Assembly (NCBI GenBank): GCA_029055435.1
Contig: JAIDDH010000074.1
Span: forward strand, 1-64,000
Source of the DNA: Acetatifactor sp.
Lineage (GTDB): Bacteria > Bacillota > Clostridia > Lachnospirales > Lachnospiraceae
Direction of reading: 5' to 3'
Length of the DNA stretch: 64,000 nt
The translations under genes were made by a program, and so were the position numbers. Each line of letters begins with the position of its first letter. Position 1 is the stretch's first letter. Below the pieces are notes generated by a model that saw only the letters and a list, made by a program, of their open reading frames with translations, searched no databases and had not been told where the DNA came from. Below are positions 39,410 to 48,380 of this stretch, in pieces.

Positions 39410-41086
39410 ATGAAGCGGGTAGAGAAGTTCCTGAGGCAGGGCGTGTGCCCGGACTGCGGCGGAACCAGACTCTCAGAGGAGGCTCGGGCAGCAAGGCTTC
39501 GCGGAATCTCGCTTGCCGAAGCCTGCACAATGACGCTTTCTGATTTGTCTGCGTGGGTGGAAGGCGTACCGGATTCTCTGCCGGAGGAAATGCGGCCTAT
39601 GGCGGAGAGTATCTGCGAATCTTTTCAAAGCGCGGCAAAACGGCTGACAGATTTGGGACTTTCCTATCTCACGCTGGATCGTGCCGCATCCACGCTGTCC
39701 ACGGGGGAAAGACAGAGAATGCAGCTTGCAAGGGCGGTCAGGAACCGCACGACAGGCGTATTGTATGTGCTCGACGAGCCGTCTATCGGTCTGCATCCCT
39801 CCAATATGGAAGGATTGACGGGTGTCATGCATGACCTCCTGCAGGATGGCAACACAGTGATTCTGGTGGATCATGATACGCATGTGCTCTCCGAAGCGGA
39901 CTGGCTCATAGAGCTTGGGCCGGAGGCCGGAGCGGGCGGAGGTACGATCATTGCACAGGGAAATCTGAATGATGTGGAGAAACATCCTGACTCCCGGATC
40001 GGCGGATTCCTCACAGGAGAGAGGGTGATTGATGTAGGAAATCATATTCCCTCGGAGCGGATGTTTGAATTGGGTACAATCCATCTGTCCACTTCTGAAA
40101 TCCATACCGTGAAACCACTGGAAGTGGATTTCCCGAAAGGGCGGCTGATTGCTGTGACGGGAGTTTCCGGTTCCGGGAAGACGACGATGATTTTGGAAAG
40201 TCTGATTCCTGCATTGGACGCGCTCATAAAAGAAGAAAAACTCCCGGAGCATGTGCGCCTGGTTTCAGCGGATGGCATCCGTCAGGTGAAGTTGATTGAC
40301 GCGACGCCAATCGGGGTGAATATCCGTTCCACGGTGGCGACCTACGCCGATGTACATGATGAATTGCGTAAGATATATGCGAGAACGCCGGACGCAAAGG
40401 AAAGAGGATATAAGGCGGGAGATTTCTCTTATAACACGGGTAAGCTGCGCTGTCCGGTCTGCGACGGCACAGGCTCTATCAGTCTCGATGTGCAGTTTTT
40501 ACCGGATGTGGAAATCACCTGCCCGGATTGCGGCGGCTCACGGTATGCGCAGGAAGCAGGACTGATCCGGCGGATTTCAAAAAAGGGCGGTACATATACG
40601 CTTCCCGAAATTATGGATATGAGCATCGATGAGGCTCTGGATGCCTGTGTAGATATGCCGAATGTAGAGCGGAGGCTTTGGGTGCTGCATGATCTCGGTC
40701 TCGGATACCTGACACTGGGAGAAGAAACGCCGAGTCTGTCCGGCGGGGAGGCACAGAGGCTGAAGCTGGCAGGCGAGATGGGAAAAGGGCAGTCAGACTC
40801 TGTATTTGTCTTTGATGAACCGACCATCGGTCTGCATCCTCTGGATGTGGAGACGCTTTTACAGGTATTTCAGAGACTGATTGAAAACGGAGCGACAGTC
40901 ATTGTGATCGAACATGATCTGGATGTTATCCGCAATGCGGATTATGTGATCGATATGGGGCCGGGAGGCGGCAGTCACGGCGGAAGGGTCATCGCAAAGG
41001 GGATGCCGCAGGAGATTTGCGATGACAGGGATAGCTTGACTGGGAAGTATTTAAAACGGTATATGGAGAAGGATATTTTGCATTGA
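39410..41086 (+). pseudogene. UvrA-like excinuclease ATPase, 3' fragment
   Basis: KRVEKFLRQGVCPDCGGTRLSEEARAARLRGISL continues the 5' fragment; LSTGERQRMQLARAV, Walker A GVSGSGKTTM, SLSGGEAQRLKLAGEMG. Confidence 0.92.
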
Positions 41087-41122
41087 TAAAATACAGATAA
41101 GAAAACCGAGAGGGAAATTATT

Positions 41123-41983
41123 ATGAAGCGCCTTATGAGTCCGAGAATCATGCTTATTATTTCAATGACAGTGTTTGGTACACTGGGGCTGTTTGTGAGA
41201 AATATTTCTGTATCTTCCGGCGAGCTTGCTCTATATCGGGCAATTCTCGCGGCATTGCTGATAGCGGCGTTTTTATTTATCACAAAACAAAAAATTCCAT
41301 TCAGGGAAATCAAAAGAGAAATCCCTCTTCTTTTGCTGTCAGGCGTGGCTATGGGATTTAACTGGATATTGCTCTTTGAAGCGTATAAGTACACTACGGT
41401 TTCCGTTGCGACGCTCAGCTATTATTTTGCTCCCGTCATTGTGACGGTGGCTTGCCCCATTCTATTCAAGGAAAAGATGTCGGCAAAGCAATGGATATGC
41501 TTTTTTATGTCCACACTTGGTATTGTATTGATTACAGGTCTTGGGGATCTGTCAGCCCGGAACAATCATTTTATCGGTATCCTTTTTGGGCTGGGTGCTG
41601 CCTGTCTTTATGCAACTGTTGTTCTGTTTAATAAGTTTATTAAGAAGGTCGAGGGTATACACCGGACATTTCTGCAGTTTATTGCTGCAATTCTTGTCCT
41701 GATCCCCTATGTGGGATTCACAAGCGGAGTGACGCTTTCTGGTCTTAACAGTACAGGCTGGGTCTGCCTGCTGATTGTGGGCCTTGTCCATACCGGCGTG
41801 ACTTACTGTCTGTACTTTTCCTCGCTCAGAGAACTTCCGGGGCAGAAAGCTGCTATATTGAGCTATATCGATCCGCTGGTGGCAGTTCTTGTGTCTGTCC
41901 TGATTTTGGGAGAAGACATGACTGCCATGCAGATAATTGGAGGTGTTATGATTTTAGGTTTTACTTTATGGAATGAAACATAA
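41123..41983 (+). CDS. EamA-family DMT transporter
   Basis: 286 aa, ~10 TM; VFGTLGLFVRNISVSSGELALYRAILAALL and second EamA half. Confidence 0.9.
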   Translation: MKRLMSPRIMLIISMTVFGTLGLFVRNISVSSGELALYRAILAALLIAAFLFITKQKIPFREIKREIPLLLLSGVAMGFNWILLFEAYKYTTVSVATLSYYFAPVIVTVACPILFKEKMSAKQWICFFMSTLGIVLITGLGDLSARNNHFIGILFGLGAACLYATVVLFNKFIKKVEGIHRTFLQFIAAILVLIPYVGFTSGVTLSGLNSTGWVCLLIVGLVHTGVTYCLYFSSLRELPGQKAAILSYIDPLVAVLVSVLILGEDMTAMQIIGGVMILGFTLWNET

Positions 41984-42044
41984 TGTAACTATTGACATTA
42001 CATCAAGAGGGTGATATGATGCGAATGTAACGAACAATATTACA
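41984..42044 (+). promoter_or_regulatory. sigma-A promoter flanked by duplicated operator palindromes
   Basis: TTGACA(41992)-17 bp-TATGAT(42015); TGTAA-N9-TTACA at 41984-42002 and again at 42026-42044. Confidence 0.75.
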
Positions 42045-42102
42045 ACAAGATGCCATGAGGGCGTAAATTCGCATATTCAGCGATGTAGAGAATGGAGGGG
42101 TA

Positions 42103-43068
42103 ATGGTGGCGCAGCATATATTATATGGCAGGAAAAAACCGACTACATTTCAAACTTTTTTGTGCGGGACTCCCGCCAGGGATTATGTGTTCCAGCAGAC
42201 GCCATACATGGAACAGATCAAACAGGCAGCAAAGCTGCTCAAAGAAGCGGATTATATTCTGATCGGAGCGGGGGCAGGCCTGTCTGCGGCGGCCGGACTC
42301 ACAATGGGAGGTGCCCGCTTCACAGAGAATTTTAAGGAGTTTATTGACAAATATGGCGGTCCTTACATGAAGGACATGTACAGTGCCGGATTTTATCCCT
42401 TTCCCACAGAAGAGGCAAAATGGGGGTATTGGTCAAAATGCGGCATGGTGAACCGCATTCTGCCCGGCGCTCTGCCTTTATACGAGAAAGTATACAGACT
42501 TGCAGAGGGGAAAAAGCATTTTGTCCTGACCACAAATGTTGACCATCAGTTTTTTCTCGCCGGCTTTGATGAGGCAAAGGTTTTTGCAACTCAGGGGGAT
42601 TATGGACTGATTCAATGTCAAAGGGGATGCCATCCCAAAACATATGATGCGCTAAAGCTGTTTGGGCAGATGGATCAGGCCAGAGAGGACTGTCAGGTGC
42701 CGTCTCACATGGTTCCCAAATGTCCGGTATGCGCCGGACCGATGGAAATGAATCTGCGCAGCGACCAGTATTTTGTGGAGGATGAGGCGTGGCATGAGGC
42801 GGAGCGGCGATTTGGGGAATTTTTGAGGGAATGCGAGGATAAAAAAACCGTGCTGCTGGAGCTGGGAGTGGGATTCAATACGCCTACAATCATCCGTTTT
42901 CCCTTTGAGAAGCTGATGAGGGAGCATGGAGACATGTCCCTGATACGGCTTAATCTGGACGAAGCTGTTGTGCCGGAGGAGTTCGGGGAGCGTGTGGTTG
43001 GTATCAATGAAGATATGGCAGTGAGTATCGAGGATTTGCTGAAGGCATTTGATTTATGTGACAGATAG
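42103..43068 (+). CDS. SIR2-family protein, class M (SirTM)-like
   Basis: LIGAGAGLSAAAGLTMGG; TTNVDHQF; FATQGDYGLIQC (Gln at the usual catalytic His position); Cys pairs. Confidence 0.88.
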   Translation: MVAQHILYGRKKPTTFQTFLCGTPARDYVFQQTPYMEQIKQAAKLLKEADYILIGAGAGLSAAAGLTMGGARFTENFKEFIDKYGGPYMKDMYSAGFYPFPTEEAKWGYWSKCGMVNRILPGALPLYEKVYRLAEGKKHFVLTTNVDHQFFLAGFDEAKVFATQGDYGLIQCQRGCHPKTYDALKLFGQMDQAREDCQVPSHMVPKCPVCAGPMEMNLRSDQYFVEDEAWHEAERRFGEFLRECEDKKTVLLELGVGFNTPTIIRFPFEKLMREHGDMSLIRLNLDEAVVPEEFGERVVGINEDMAVSIEDLLKAFDLCDR

Positions 43069-43077
43069 GCGGGAATA

Positions 43078-43947
43078 ATGAAACAGAGGGCAACGATGAC
43101 ACAAAATAAAGAACAGGAAAAAAGGCTGGATTATCTGCTTGAGGTATTTAAGGAAGATTCCGTGCAGTATAAGGATTTAGAGGTGGGAGAACGCTATGAG
43201 GACAAGAGGATGGCTCTCCGTTCTCTCATGAATATACGCATGCCGCGGTATATGTCAGAGGAGGTGCTGAAAGTACAGGATAAGTTCCTGACTGAGGAGG
43301 CACAGGAGAAAGGGATTGTCACGCCGGCAGAGATTCCCGACGTGAGGGAGCAGTATGGATATAGTAATCCATATGCGGATAAGCTGTCCATCTGGCAGGG
43401 GGACATCACGAGACTTTCCGTGGACGCCATTGTGAATGCAGCCAATTCACAGATGCTAGGCTGCTTTGTGCCATGCCATAAATGTATTGACAATGCCATC
43501 CACAGTGCGGCGGGTATCAGGCTGCGCGCTGAGTGCGGACATTATATGAACCGCAAAAAGATGCAGGCCGGACGGGGATACGAGGAGCCTGTCGGACAGG
43601 CCATGCTGACAAAGGGATATAATCTGCCCGCAAAATATGTTATTCATACAGTGGGGCCGATAGTCGGGTATCAGTTGACCAATGCTCTGCGGAAGGACTT
43701 GGAGAGCTGTTACCGCAATGTGCTCAAATGCTGTGTGGAGAATGGAATCCGTACAGTGGCTTTCTGCTGTATCAGTACGGGTGAGTTCCATTTCCCGAAT
43801 GAAGAGGCGGCGAAGATTGCGGTAAAGACAGTCACAGAGTTTCTGGCGGAATATGGGGAGAAATTTGACCGTGTTATCTTTAATGTATTTAAGGACAAAG
43901 ATAGGGAGATTTATGAAGAGGAACTTAAATACATTTTACAGTGCTGA
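43078..43947 (+). CDS. macrodomain protein-ADP-ribose hydrolase (zinc-macro type)
   Basis: WQGDITRLSVDAIVNAANSQMLGCFVPCHKCIDNAIHSAAG; YVIHTVGPI; CCISTGEFHFPNEEAA. Confidence 0.93.
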   Translation: MKQRATMTQNKEQEKRLDYLLEVFKEDSVQYKDLEVGERYEDKRMALRSLMNIRMPRYMSEEVLKVQDKFLTEEAQEKGIVTPAEIPDVREQYGYSNPYADKLSIWQGDITRLSVDAIVNAANSQMLGCFVPCHKCIDNAIHSAAGIRLRAECGHYMNRKKMQAGRGYEEPVGQAMLTKGYNLPAKYVIHTVGPIVGYQLTNALRKDLESCYRNVLKCCVENGIRTVAFCCISTGEFHFPNEEAAKIAVKTVTEFLAEYGEKFDRVIFNVFKDKDREIYEEELKYILQC

Positions 43948-44092
43948 AAGAAGCAGCAAAAAGGCCTGCTATCATTATAATGCCGTCCATTCTTATAATC
44001 AAATCGGGTAAAGGAGCAATAAACCTATTCACTCCCATTACAACTAAAGTAACAATCAAAATGCATACACTTATAATTTGTACTTTTTTCAT
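43925..44092 (-). CDS. small two-TM hypothetical protein
   Basis: MKKVQIISVCILIVTLVVMGVNRFIAPLPDLIIRMDGIIMIAGLFAASFSTVKCI; RBS-like gaagggaag upstream. Confidence 0.5.
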   Translation of the reverse strand: MKKVQIISVCILIVTLVVMGVNRFIAPLPDLIIRMDGIIMIAGLFAASFSTVKCI

Positions 44093-44260
44093 GTTTACAC
44101 TTCCCTTCAAACTTCAATGCATACTGCATTTATAATCTTCCTCCATATTTTATCATATTTTAGGGGGAATTGGAAATGCCTGATTATTTAAAATGAAGAT
44201 ATTTTACAAGACGTATTTCAAAATAAGCGGTAGAATGACTGTGACAAGGGGGAAACTCAC

Positions 44261-45103
44261 ATGAAAAAAGAGATGCGAACTGTTGTATATGATGATGAGT
44301 TGAGACTTGAAGCCTACCGTTTTGAGGGAATTGTGCAGCCTTTTCCAAACCATTTTCACGAATATTATGTCATAGGGTTTGTGGAGGATGGCGCACGTGA
44401 GCTTTCCTGCAGGAACAGGGAATACGCCATAGAGAAAGGCAGCATCGTACTTTTCAATCCGGGGGATAACCATGCCTGTGTGCAGAGTGACGGCGGGACA
44501 TTTGATTATCGGGGATTAAATATTTCAAAAGAAACTATGCTTGAGTTGGCGGAGGAAGTTACCGGGAAACGGGAGCTGCCGGGATTTTCTAAGAATGTTA
44601 TCTATGATGAGGAGGCTGTCTGTTATCTGCGCCCGCTGCATGAGATGGTCATGAAGGGGGCCGGTGATTTCGGAAAAGAGGAAAATCTGCTTTTTCTGAT
44701 TTCACTGCTTATTCAGAAATATGGACAGCCCTTTGAAAGCTGCATCCCGGAGTGCAGGCAGGAGATAGAGAGGGCCTGCGAGTATATGGAGCAGCACTTT
44801 GCGGAACGAATTTATCTGAATCAGATATGCCGCTATGTGGGGCTTAGTAAATCAACATTGCTCCGTGCTTTTACGAAGTCAAAGGGAGTCACACCGTACC
44901 GCTATCTTGAGACAATCCGCGTCAATGAGGCGAAAAAGCTATTGTCGGAGGGGATAATGCCAGTGGAGACAGCCATAAGGACCGGATTTTCAGATCAGAG
45001 CCATTTTACAAATTATTTTAATCAGTTCATAGGGCTTGCGCCGGGCATCTACCGTGAAATATTCTCTGAAAGGGACGGAGAGGGTGGGCCGCATGAAAAG
45101 TAG
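44261..45103 (+). CDS. AraC family transcriptional regulator
   Basis: N-terminal cupin-like FPNHFHEYYVIGFVEDG; C-terminal double HTH ending GFSDQSHFTNYFNQFIGLAPGIYR. Confidence 0.95.
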   Translation: MKKEMRTVVYDDELRLEAYRFEGIVQPFPNHFHEYYVIGFVEDGARELSCRNREYAIEKGSIVLFNPGDNHACVQSDGGTFDYRGLNISKETMLELAEEVTGKRELPGFSKNVIYDEEAVCYLRPLHEMVMKGAGDFGKEENLLFLISLLIQKYGQPFESCIPECRQEIERACEYMEQHFAERIYLNQICRYVGLSKSTLLRAFTKSKGVTPYRYLETIRVNEAKKLLSEGIMPVETAIRTGFSDQSHFTNYFNQFIGLAPGIYREIFSERDGEGGPHEK

Positions 45104-45983
45104 TAAATCAGTCGGACATCTGGCGGCGCTGTTCACGATTATCATATGGGGGACGACATTCATATCAACTAAGATACTGCTTGTGGAGTTCAGACCTGTG
45201 GAGATTCTGTTTTTCCGTTTTGTCATGGGATTTGCGGCGTTGTTTCTGGTCTGTCCGCGCCGGTTGAAGGCAGTAAGCCGCAGACAGGAGATTACTTTTG
45301 CATTGGCGGGACTGTGTGGAATATGTCTGTATTATCTGCTGGAGAACATTGCTCTTACATATACGATGGCTTCCAATGTGGGTGTCATCATATCGGTTGC
45401 ACCGTTTTTTACGGCGATACTGTCACATCTGCTCATAAAGTCGGAGGGGAAGCTGCGGGCAAGCTTTGTCCTTGGATTTGTGGTGGCAATGGCTGGTGTT
45501 GCGCTGCTTGGTTTTAACGGTTCCAGACTGGAACTGAATCCTATGGGGGATATACTGGCAGTCTGCGCGGCTTTTGTATGGGCATGTTATTCCATATTGA
45601 CAAGGAAAATCAGCAGCTTTGGATATCCGGTTATTCTCACCACACGCAGGACATTTTTTTACGGCATCCTTTTCATGGTTCCGGCGTTATTCTTTTTTGA
45701 GTTTGAGCCAGGATTGGAACGGTTTGCAGATGTGACATGTCTGCTCAATATCCTGTATCTGGGCATTGGGGCATCCGCACTCTGTTTTGTCACATGGAAT
45801 TTTGCAGTGAAGACTCTGGGAGCGGTCAGAACCAGCGTTTACATTTACATGGTTCCTGTCATAACGGTGGCGACATCCGTGTTGATACTGAAAGAACCGG
45901 TGACATGGAGTTTGATTGCGGGAACGGCTCTGGCAGTGACAGGGCTTTTCTTATCTGAATACAATGGGAGAAGTGAGAGGTGA
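45093..45983 (+). CDS. EamA-family DMT transporter
   Basis: HLAALFTIIIWGTTFISTKILL; two EamA halves; start placed at ATG 45093. Confidence 0.9.
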   Translation: MKSSKSVGHLAALFTIIIWGTTFISTKILLVEFRPVEILFFRFVMGFAALFLVCPRRLKAVSRRQEITFALAGLCGICLYYLLENIALTYTMASNVGVIISVAPFFTAILSHLLIKSEGKLRASFVLGFVVAMAGVALLGFNGSRLELNPMGDILAVCAAFVWACYSILTRKISSFGYPVILTTRRTFFYGILFMVPALFFFEFEPGLERFADVTCLLNILYLGIGASALCFVTWNFAVKTLGAVRTSVYIYMVPVITVATSVLILKEPVTWSLIAGTALAVTGLFLSEYNGRSER

Positions 45984-45989
45984 ATAAAG

Positions 45990-46085
45990 ATGGATTTACA
46001 GAATGAAAAATGCGTTATAGTAATCGACGGCGGAGCTAAAAAGAAGGTCAACAAATTAACCGGAAGCATGGCGTTGCTCAGATAA
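45990..46085 (+). pseudogene. truncated N-terminal remnant (possibly DUF2000-like)
   Basis: MDLQNEKCVIVIDGGAKKKVNKLTGSMALLR* with RBS-like gagaggtg; stops after 31 codons. Confidence 0.3.
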
Positions 46086-46086
46086 A

Positions 46087-46419
46087 TCAGATCCTGTTTT
46101 GGGCTCCCCATTCACACATTCCGTCCAGAATAGGCATCAGAGATTTCCCACGCTCGGTGAGACTGTATTCCACTTTGGGGGGAATCTGAGGATATTCCTC
46201 CCGATGGATCAGTCTGTCGGCTTCCAGCTCTTTCAGGGTGGAGCTTAAGGTCTTGTAAGAGATATTGCCGATATATTTTTTCATCTCGTTAAAACGGACT
46301 ATCCCAAACTCCATTAAGGTGTAAAGGATAGTCATTTTATATTTTCCGTTGATCAGCGATAAAGTATAGCTGAAACCTGTGTCATTCAAACATTCCTGTG
46401 ATATGCAGCGCTTTTCCAT
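46087..46419 (-). CDS. HxlR family transcriptional regulator
   Basis: LSLINGKYKMTILYTLMEFGIVRFNEMKKYIGNISYKTLSSTLKELEADRLIHREEYPQIPPKVEYSLTERGKSL; start placed at MEKRCIS. Confidence 0.94.
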   Translation of the reverse strand: MEKRCISQECLNDTGFSYTLSLINGKYKMTILYTLMEFGIVRFNEMKKYIGNISYKTLSSTLKELEADRLIHREEYPQIPPKVEYSLTERGKSLMPILDGMCEWGAQNRI

Positions 46420-46438
46420 TTTACACTTTCCTTTAGGT

Positions 46439-46465
46439 AAGTATCGCACTTCAATGTGCGTACTT
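46439..46465. promoter_or_regulatory. candidate HxlR operator palindrome
   Basis: AAGTATCGCAC-ttcaat-GTGCGTACTT just upstream of the hxlR-like start, in the divergent intergenic region. Confidence 0.6.
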
Positions 46466-46532
46466 GTATTTTGTTTAGTTCCTGTTAATATCATAGTATG
46501 AACGATAAAACAAGTCAAGGGAGAGTGTATCT

Positions 46533-47078
46533 ATGAGTAAAAAAATTGTTGTAATTACAGGAAGTCCGAGAAAAAATGGAAACAGTTTTGCCATGACGGA
46601 TGCTTTTATCAAGGCAGCGCAGGACAAAGGCCATACGGTTACCCGGTTTGATGCCGCCATGAAAACGGTGGGAGGATGCCATGCCTGTGAGACCTGTTAT
46701 AAGAGCGGCAAGGCCTGTTCCTTTGATGATGATTTCAATGAGATTGCTCCTGCTATTTTAGAGGCGGATGGAATTGTCTTTACTACGCCGGTTTATTGGT
46801 ATTCCATTCCAGCGCAGATAAAAGGCGTGATCGATAAACTGTTTTCTTTCTGCGTTGCAGGCAAGGATGTGGCAGGAAAGGAGTGCGCGCTGATCACATG
46901 TTGTGAAGAGGAAGATTTGTCTGTCATGGATGGCGTGCGCGTTCCGATTGAGCGTTCGGCTGCGTTATTAAAATGGAAAATGGTTGGGGAGGTTCTTGTC
47001 CCGGGTGTTTTGAATGCCGGTGAGATTGAAAAAACGGATGGCTGCAAGCAGGCTGCGGAATTGGCAGACAAATTTTAA
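46533..47078 (+). CDS. flavodoxin-fold NAD(P)H-dependent FMN reductase
   Basis: VVITGSPRKNGNSFAMTDAFIKAA; FTTPVYWYSIPAQIKGVIDKL. Confidence 0.93.
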   Translation: MSKKIVVITGSPRKNGNSFAMTDAFIKAAQDKGHTVTRFDAAMKTVGGCHACETCYKSGKACSFDDDFNEIAPAILEADGIVFTTPVYWYSIPAQIKGVIDKLFSFCVAGKDVAGKECALITCCEEEDLSVMDGVRVPIERSAALLKWKMVGEVLVPGVLNAGEIEKTDGCKQAAELADKF

Positions 47079-47099
47079 GATGCAGTGGAGGACTGATAT

Positions 47100-47648
47100 T
47101 TGAGTAAGAAGATTATCGTTTTGAACGGCAGTCCCCGTAAAAACGGCAACACTGCCGAATTGATCAGGGAATTTACAAGAGGGGCAGAAAGCGCGGGAAA
47201 TACCGTGACGGAATTCTTTCTGGACGGCATGAACATAAACGGTTGTAAAGGATGTTTTGGCGGAGGGAAAAACCCGGACAGTCCTTGCGTACAGAAGGAT
47301 GACATGGAAAAAATCTATCCGGTCTATAAGCAGGCAGACATTGTGGTACTGGCGTCGCCGCTTTATTACTGGACAATCAGCGGGCAGTTGAAGACGGCAT
47401 TTGACCGCCTGTTTGCTGTCGCAGAATGCGACCCGGATTATAGGAACCCTCATAAAGAAAGTATTCTGCTGATGGCGGCGGAAGGGCATGGATTTGAGGA
47501 AAGCCTGTATTGGTATGACCGGCTTGAGAAACATCTCGGCTGGAACAGTCTCGGGAAGGTTCTGTGCGGCGGTGTGATGGCCGTAGGAGATATCAAAGAC
47601 CGGCCGGAACTGATAGAGGCTTATAACCTTGGAAGATCAATCAGCTGA
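47100..47648 (+). CDS. flavodoxin-fold NAD(P)H-dependent FMN reductase
   Basis: IIVLNGSPRKNGNTAELIREFTRGA; VLASPLYYWTISGQLKTAFDRL; TTG start. Confidence 0.93.
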   Translation: MSKKIIVLNGSPRKNGNTAELIREFTRGAESAGNTVTEFFLDGMNINGCKGCFGGGKNPDSPCVQKDDMEKIYPVYKQADIVVLASPLYYWTISGQLKTAFDRLFAVAECDPDYRNPHKESILLMAAEGHGFEESLYWYDRLEKHLGWNSLGKVLCGGVMAVGDIKDRPELIEAYNLGRSIS

Positions 47649-47655
47649 AACTGGA

Positions 47656-47688
47656 AGAGAGAAACCGATTGCGTTTCTCTCTTTTTTT
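47656..47688 (+). terminator. intrinsic terminator at a convergent gene junction
   Basis: AGAGAGAAAC-cgattgc-GTTTCTCTCT-TTTTTT. Confidence 0.85.
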
Positions 47689-48217
47689 AACCTTTTACAT
47701 ACTGCAAAAACTCCGGAGTTTTTGACCAGTATTTTATACCCCAATTCTCAAAATTCCATTCTTCCATGTATGCGTTGCACTCAAAATCAATATAGTACAA
47801 TTCATCATTTTGCACAACAAAATTTGTCGGGAAATAGTCTATATTGGTATGAGCGGCATATAGCAAATGACACATATCGCGCAATTGGTCAACATAAGCA
47901 GATTTCATCTTATCCTGCAGAATTAATTCGTAAATGGTATCGCCGTCAATAAATTCTTTTAGTATGCGTTCATTTTTGAGATCGATATCAATCATGGCAG
48001 GAATTTTTATTCCGATTTCCCTGAGGCGATTATAATCATTTAATTCCGCCTCAATCTTATTTCCAAACTGGTAATAATCACATGGTTCATGGTGGATTTG
48101 TTTGAGAACGTATTTTTGGGTGCCGTGGCTTGCCAGATAAGAATATCCCCCTTTTCCCTTCCCTAATAATCGGAGTATTTCATATTCTTTTTCATTTACA
48201 GCCATTTTCCTGTCCAT
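47687..48217 (-). CDS. small protein kinase-like (RIO/Bud32-type) protein
   Basis: LLGKGKGGYSYLA glycine loop, YVLKQI lysine, ...FPTNFVVQNDELYYIDFECN catalytic/metal loops. Confidence 0.8.
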   Translation of the reverse strand: MDRKMAVNEKEYEILRLLGKGKGGYSYLASHGTQKYVLKQIHHEPCDYYQFGNKIEAELNDYNRLREIGIKIPAMIDIDLKNERILKEFIDGDTIYELILQDKMKSAYVDQLRDMCHLLYAAHTNIDYFPTNFVVQNDELYYIDFECNAYMEEWNFENWGIKYWSKTPEFLQYVKG

Positions 48218-48290
48218 AATAGCCTCCTGAATTCCTGCTTACCAATATTATTATAAGCTATTTTTAGCAGGAACACAATTTGTCAGATAC

Positions 48291-48318
48291 TTGACATATG
48301 CGGGCGATACCATATAAT
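48291..48318 (+). promoter_or_regulatory. sigma-A promoter for the MATE gene
   Basis: TTGACA-16 bp-TATAAT. Confidence 0.8.
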
Positions 48319-48380
48319 GCTATATATCGGCTCATTGAACGGCTGGATCAGACAATGCCGGACAGAGGAGGAGATAATCG

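Noticed and set aside
47687-48217. toxin-antitoxin or HipA-like interpretation of the small kinase
   Set aside because: The protein has kinase-like loops but no adjacent antitoxin-like partner, and terminator-separated neighbours.
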